Below are positions 59,838-64,000 of a DNA stretch of 64,000 nucleotides, in pieces. Numbering within the stretch: the first letter of the stretch is position 1; each line of letters opens with the position of its first letter. Under the pieces are notes generated by a model. The model did not search any database, had not been told where the DNA came from, and was given only the letters and a program-made list of their open reading frames with translations. The stretch comes from Rhododendron vialii (Eukaryota > Streptophyta > Magnoliopsida > Ericales > Ericaceae). Where the stretch lies: positions 6,275,001 through 6,339,000 of the forward strand of contig NC_080561.1 of NCBI RefSeq assembly GCF_030253575.1, written 5' to 3'. The position numbers and the translations under genes are program-made.

Positions 59838-60081
59838 ACTTCCAAAGTTTATTCTTTTGGGTCACGCGAGCGTACATTAACCAAATGAAATAAAGATATA
59901 CAATAAGGCTTGATACGCGCTCTAAGGGACACCCAAGATGATGGCAGAACGTGCCACCCAAAGAAGGAAACTCTTTAAAAGACTAGCGTAATCTTTCGGG
60001 TAGAGCTCTTGGGGCGGACCACTGCCCAGGACGAATAGTTCACTAGCCATGTGACCCATGTCGATGCACTTGTAGACTATG

Positions 60082-60964
60082 GGGCTGTTTGATAAAACTG
60101 AAAGATGAAACTGAAAGCTGAAAAATTAAGTACTGAAAATTGAATACTGAAATTTTTAAGCTGAAAAACTGTTTGATAAATATATTAAGTACTGAATTAA
60201 AAAAATGATGAATTAATTTTGTTCCAATTCTATCTTAATTTACTAACGGTCACAATATACTTTTGGTAATGGTGGTGGAATGGTGGTGGGGGAGTGGTGG
60301 AGGTAGTAGGAGTGCTAGTAATGGTGGTGGTGGTGTAGTGATGGTACTGGTGGTGGAGTGGCGGTGGTGGTGGAGTGGTGAAGGTGGTGGTAGGAGCGGT
60401 GGTGTGTGGTGGTAGTGGTGGAGTGGTGGTGGTGGTGTAGTGATGGTAGTGGTGGGGGAGTGGCGGCGGTGGTGATGGTGGTGGAGCGATGGTGGTGGTG
60501 GTTGGAGCGGTGGTGGTGGTGTAGTGATGGTAGTGGTGGTGGTGGAGTTGTGGTAGTGGTGGAGTGGTGGAGCTGGTGGTGGTGATGTGGTGGTGGTGGA
60601 GCTGGTGGTGGTGGTGGTAGTGGAGGAAGTGGTGGTGGTGGCATTGGTGGTGGTGATGTGGTGGTGGTAGGAGTGTGGTGGAGGAGGAGTGGTGGTAGTG
60701 GAGGTGGTGGTGGTGGTGGTGGAGTGGTGGAGGTGTTGGTGGAAGTGGTTGTGGTGGTGGTATGACGGTTGAATGTAAGTACACAAAAATTCAGCCAGAA
60801 TTAAGTAGCTCAAAGCTACTTAATTTTTTTCAACTTTTTAGCCTATATTTTAAGTGGTACTTAATTTGTTAAGTAATATGAAATGTGGTTATCAAACCTA
60901 CTGAATCACTTATTACATAATTGATTCAGTATTAAGTGCTGAATTTAGGTTATCAAACAAGCCT
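60082..60964. mobile_element. Non-autonomous TIR element carrying a GGT-repeat array
   Basis: Ends GGGCTGTTTGATAA and TTATCAAACAAGCCT are inverted repeats flanked by TATG (60078-60081 and 60965-60968). The paralogous place near 56418 (GACTATGTAAGC) is empty. About 500 bp of the interior (60265-60765) is an impure GGT/GGA repeat which, read backwards, gives meaningless His/Thr/Pro-rich open frames. No transposase. Superfamily uncertain. Confidence 0.8.
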
Positions 60965-61013
60965 TATGTAAAAAACAAACTCAGCAACGAGGGGGTTTTT
61001 GGTTTGCAACTGA

Positions 61014-61063
61014 GTCCCACATGGAGTATGAGAGAGAAAGATGAGTGCTAAGTTGGTATAAAA
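61014..61063 (+). promoter_or_regulatory. snRNA promoter of U2-2
   Basis: GTCCCACATGG (61014-61024) is one base off the USE consensus. TATAAAA (61057-61063) lies 32 bp later and 33 bp before the RNA. The TIR element ends only 49 bp upstream of the USE. Confidence 0.82.
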
Positions 61064-61089
61064 TAGACAGCCCATCCACCTTACAAATC

Positions 61090-61285
61090 ATACCTTTCTC
61101 GGCCTTTTGGCTAAGATCAAGTGTAGTATCTGTTCTTATCAGTTTAATATCTGATACGTGGGCCATCGGCTCACATGATATTAAATTAATTTTTTGAGGG
61201 GGAGGACCCATCACAGTAGCTTGCTGCTGGGGTTTCTCGGGTGTCGCTTTGGTGTTGCACTATTGCCTTGGCTTGGTGCACCCCA
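61090..61285 (+). ncRNA. U2 spliceosomal snRNA, copy 2
   Basis: The 5' 75 nt are the same as in U2-1, including the GTGTAGTATCTGTTC branch-site region. Differences cluster in the 3' half, mainly stem-loop IV. There GGGTG and CACCC can pair in this copy, where U2-1 has ACGCG and CGCAT, so pairing appears to be preserved by coupled changes. The Sm-type AATTTTTTGA is intact. The 3' box is perfect and the USE is nearly perfect. Likely active. It pairs with U5-4, 0.88 kb downstream. Confidence 0.95.
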
Positions 61286-61287
61286 CC

Positions 61288-61301
61288 CAAATCTAGTCCA
61301 A
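61288..61301 (+). terminator. snRNA 3' box of U2-2
   Basis: CA-AATCT-AGTCCAA matches CA(N3-10)AGTNNAA exactly. Confidence 0.85.
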
Positions 61302-61318
61302 ATTTAGTAGAACCAACT

Positions 61319-61500
61319 CACAGTCTCAAAAACCACACTCTATTCGCTTAGAGATTTATTTAGCAATTCCAATAACTAACAATCTAAAATGCTCAAAGCC
61401 CAAATTTAGTAGAACCAACTCACAGTCTCAAAAACCATACTCTATTCGTTTAGAGATTTATTTAGCAATTCCAATAACTAACAATCTAAAATACTCAAGC
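61319..61500. repeat. ~88-bp tandem duplication between U2-2 and U5-4
   Basis: The phrase ACTCACAGTCTCAAAAACCA, followed by GAGATTTATTTAGCAATTCC and CTAACAATCTAAAA, occurs twice in succession. The U2-1/U5-3 unit has a single copy near 57225-57295. Confidence 0.75.
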
Positions 61501-61890
61501 GTATTCGTTCAATTTGCCCAATCGACTGCGATTGGATTCTATTTGCTCAATCGACTTCGGATTCTATTTCCTTCGAACTTCCTTTTGTGAAATTTGTTTC
61601 CTCCCAAATCCCTAGACCAAATTTGTTTCCTTCGATAGGTGGGTGGGTTTGTCACGGATAAATCCCTACAATTCAAGAGATTCAAAGCCCAGGTTTAGCT
61701 CAGAAACTTGCAAAGTTTTGTTGATCCATGAGCTATTAAGTGACAATTAGATCAGAAATCCTAAGATTAAGCTACAAGAAAGCTGAAAAAAACCATGTAT
61801 TAGGCCACCAGAAACAAAGACAGAGCAACGCATCAAAAACTTTGGACCGGGGACATCAGATGTATTATGTGGAGAAGTTGGATATAACTC

Positions 61891-61942
61891 GTCCCACATC
61901 GGCTGTCGAAAGTTTTGTTCTTAAATGAAAGTGATACATAAG
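61891..61942 (+). promoter_or_regulatory. snRNA promoter of U5-4
   Basis: The USE GTCCCACATCG (61891-61901) and TACATAAG (61935-61942) are separated by exactly 33 bp. The RNA starts 30 bp after the TATA start. Confidence 0.88.
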
Positions 61943-61964
61943 ACAGGCAACCCAAGTAGTTTAG

Positions 61965-62094
61965 ATCACGCAGCCACGCGGTGAGCACAAAGCGAACTAT
62001 TCTTTCGCCTTTTACTAAAGAATATCGTGTGCTCGCCGCAAAGAGAGTGGCATACGCCAATTTTTGGAGGGGTCCTTCCTAGTGTAAGGACTCC
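61965..62094 (+). ncRNA. U5 spliceosomal snRNA, copy 4
   Basis: Loop I, CGCCTTTTACTAAAG, is intact. The outer stem GCGGTGAGCAC pairs with GTGCTCGCCGC. The Sm site AATTTTTGG is followed by a strong hairpin, GTCCTT with AAGGAC. The RNA body looks intact. The 3' flank keeps CAAACCA but then reads ATTTTTG, so the AGTNNAA part of the 3' box is missing and correct 3'-end formation is doubtful. Confidence 0.92.
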
Positions 62095-62923
62095 CTTTCA
62101 AACCAATTTTTGTGACCTCTCGAGTCTCAACAATGGTTCAGTATTCTGCACAGTTCAAGTTCTTTCTCCGAAGGCTTCTGATAATTTCAAAATTTGAGAA
62201 ACCCATCTTGTAGACGATGACAGAGAGGAACACTAATAATTTTATTTTGTGTGTTTAATAAGATACACAATTCATAGCTTCCGAAGCACTGAGAAGTACA
62301 GAGCATCTCTGTTTTTCTCTGTTCCCTCTCTTCTCCTACTCACCGAAATAAAAATTAGAAGCCTTTCTATGGGCTTGCTTTCTTTGTGAATCAAAGGCTA
62401 CACTGCCCAAGTGGGTATACGGAATTACGAATTTATGTTCATACTTGAACCGACCTCAGTCTCTCTCTCACATAAAGAACAAACTCTTGAAATTCCTATC
62501 TATGTGAGAATCAAACGCTACAGTACTGCCCAAGTGGGTATATGGAATTATGAATTTGTGTTCATATTTGAACCGACGTCTGTCTCTTTCTCACATAAAG
62601 AACAAACTCTGGAAATTCCTGTAGGTATTTTGGAAAATGTGAAACTGGTATGGAACAGGAAAACGTGATTCTCTTCTTATAACCAATAGGTGAAAAATTA
62701 ACTGGTGGAATGAATTCTGCCATAGACCTCACATCATGGGGGGTCTTCAATAGCCGCACACTAATTAGCGATGTCCAGATTCGATGAACACAAATGATGC
62801 CTTTCAGTTGCCTCGGGAACTTAAGATAAAACATGTTACAATTGAAAAGAGACCTACGGGAGATCTAGTACCCTTTTTTTCCTATGCGAAACGTTGGATA
62901 TGTTTGAGTTTTTGAATTTGTAG

Positions 62924-63221
62924 TGGGTTTTGCACTACAGGGACAACGGCGAGTGCATCCAAATCTTGAGCAACTGCAGAATGGCTATTCCAAAAGACAA
63001 AAGGGAAAGTGATCATAATAGAAGCTGTGATCGAAGAAGACCATAACAATAAACTTGAGTTTGTGAAGTTGATGTTGGACATGGCGATGATGGTGCACAC
63101 AAACACGGGAAAAGAGAGGACTGCAAAGGAGTGGGCATACATTCTGACCCAGGCTGGATTTAGTCGACACACTATAAAACCCATCAAAACTATTCAATCG
63201 GTTATTGAGGCTTACCCTTAA
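62924..63221 (+). pseudogene. OMT fragment: intron remnant plus exon 2 only
   Basis: About 62640-62923 resembles the end of the OMT3 intron (AGGAAAACGTGATTCTCTTC onward, shortened), followed by exon 2. No exon 1 precedes it. Exon 2 is 298 nt, one more than OMT3: an extra base lies in AAAGACAAAAGGGAAAG. The motif LHNWDDDEC has decayed to LHYRDNGEC, destroying the active-site context. The 3' flank follows that of OMT3. This is the last array member in the window, and no U2 or U5 is seen after it. Confidence 0.9.
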
Positions 63222-64000
63222 TTTGTAGGGTACCTTATTCTTTTGCCTTGTTTAATGTGTTAAATTTGTGAACGGGCGTTGTTTTATGTATGAGAATGAA
63301 TCTTGTTCAGCTTATTAAGGCTGTTTGTCTATCTGTAAGAAAAATAAGAACTTGAGGCAGTTGTTCAAAAATAAGTATGTTTCTATCACATTTGGTTAAT
63401 TTTAAAGTTGTGACCGACAGTTGCGGCTTGTTTGTGTGCTTTGCTTCCAACGTGCATTCTTTTGGGTAACGCGAACGTGCATTAATTGAATGAAATAAAG
63501 ATATACAATGAGGCTTGATACACGCTTCAAGGGGCATACAAAATGATGGCATTGCGTACCACCCAAAGAAGGAAATACCGTAAAAGACTAGCGTGAACAA
63601 GATAAACACTCGCAAAGACTGAGAGATTTAGCATTCAGGAGGGGAAAAAAAATGACCCCGATAAGATATTATCCAATTTCACATTCTACTATGTATCTTT
63701 TGGATAGACTACTTCGGCTGACTAGAGAAGTTTGTTTTCTCTCTAGCAAGACGCTATCAAGCGGGACCTATTATGCCAAAGCAATCAATTAATTCACCAA
63801 TTAAAAATAGTAGAATTGATGAGTTGGCAATTGAAGACTCATTTCTCACTCTTCAAACTTGAAGAGAGAGAGAGAGAAATGGTGTAGGAAGTTTGCTTCT
63901 TCTTTTGGATGGTGTTTTGATGACATGGTTATTCAAATTTGGTTTGATTTTTCTTTTCCCGTACTTTTGCTTCCTTCATTGGAGATGCTCTTGGGTAGTC
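63222..64000. other. 3' flank of the last OMT fragment, then unrecognised DNA
   Basis: To about 63600 the sequence parallels the flanks ahead of U2-1 and U2-2 (TTCTTTTGGGTAACGCGA, CCACCCAAAGAAGGAAA). It diverges before reaching where U2 would be. No gene is recognised in the last 400 bp; a short (GA)n lies near 63863. Confidence 0.6.

Noticed and set aside
60230-60813. Long His/Thr/Pro-rich open frames on the minus strand
   Set aside because: They are the reverse reading of an impure GGT/GGA repeat inside a transposable element; all three frames stay open because of the repeat, and there is no domain, start context or conservation.
60082-60964. Calling the GGT-rich element hAT or Harbinger
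   Set aside because: The TATG duplication is too short for hAT and not typical of Harbinger, so the superfamily was left open.
37040-62110. A U6 snRNA or other polymerase III snRNA in the array
   Set aside because: No GTCCCTTCGGGGACATCC-like start and no USE-TATA pair at the shorter polymerase III spacing was noticed; a covariance search would settle it.
1-64000. CRISPR arrays, bacterial operons, riboswitches
   Set aside because: The window is plant nuclear DNA; direct repeats seen are microsatellites or segmental duplications without spacer structure.

Overview
The window is nuclear DNA from a flowering plant, most likely a eudicot. It holds GT-AG multi-exon genes for plant-specific families (a RopGEF, an LHT-type amino acid permease, a plant O-methyltransferase family, a receptor-like cytoplasmic kinase). 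It also holds plant-type snRNA promoters (USE plus TATA), many Stowaway/Tourist-like MITEs, a Ty1/copia edge and L1-type LINE tails with zf-RVT domains. I cannot name the species.

Left part (1-36 kb). A Ty1/copia element on the minus strand runs off the left edge (1-1887). An intact five-exon LHT8-like amino acid transporter (4817-8237, +) has a duplicated core promoter. An intact six-exon kinase with an N-terminal USP-like domain lies at 8707-12915 (-). About 16.7 kb without a recognisable gene follows (12.98-29.69 kb), filled with MITEs, inverted repeats, simple repeats and a 155-bp tandem duplication. An intact five-exon RopGEF (PRONE) gene occupies 29692-35133 (+).

Right part (37-63 kb). 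This is the striking region: a head-to-tail array, all on the + strand, in which O-methyltransferase (OMT) genes alternate with major-spliceosome snRNA genes. The order is U1, OMT1, U1 (decayed promoter), OMT2, U4 (weakened promoter), U5, U4, U5, OMT3, U2, U5, OMT exon-2 fragment, U2, U5, OMT exon-2 fragment. That makes ten snRNA loci (U1 x2, U4 x2, U5 x4, U2 x2), three full-length two-exon OMT genes of 345 codons each, and two OMT pseudogene fragments. Most snRNA copies carry the plant USE (RTCCCACATCG-like), a TATA-like box about 33 bp further on (the RNA polymerase II spacing) and a 3' box (CA-N3-10-AGTNNAA-like). U5 copies differ by paired changes that keep a stem, which argues for selection on at least some of them.

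The array grew by repeated segmental duplication of units containing snRNA(s) plus OMT. Later insertions can be read against paralogous empty sites: a solo LTR (58889-59837), an 883-bp TIR element rich in GGT repeats (60082-60964), and a hAT-like hairpin MITE (47480-47624). Two LINE tails (46080-~47150 and 51280-52158) also landed between snRNA genes. No U6 gene, tRNA gene or CRISPR array was seen.
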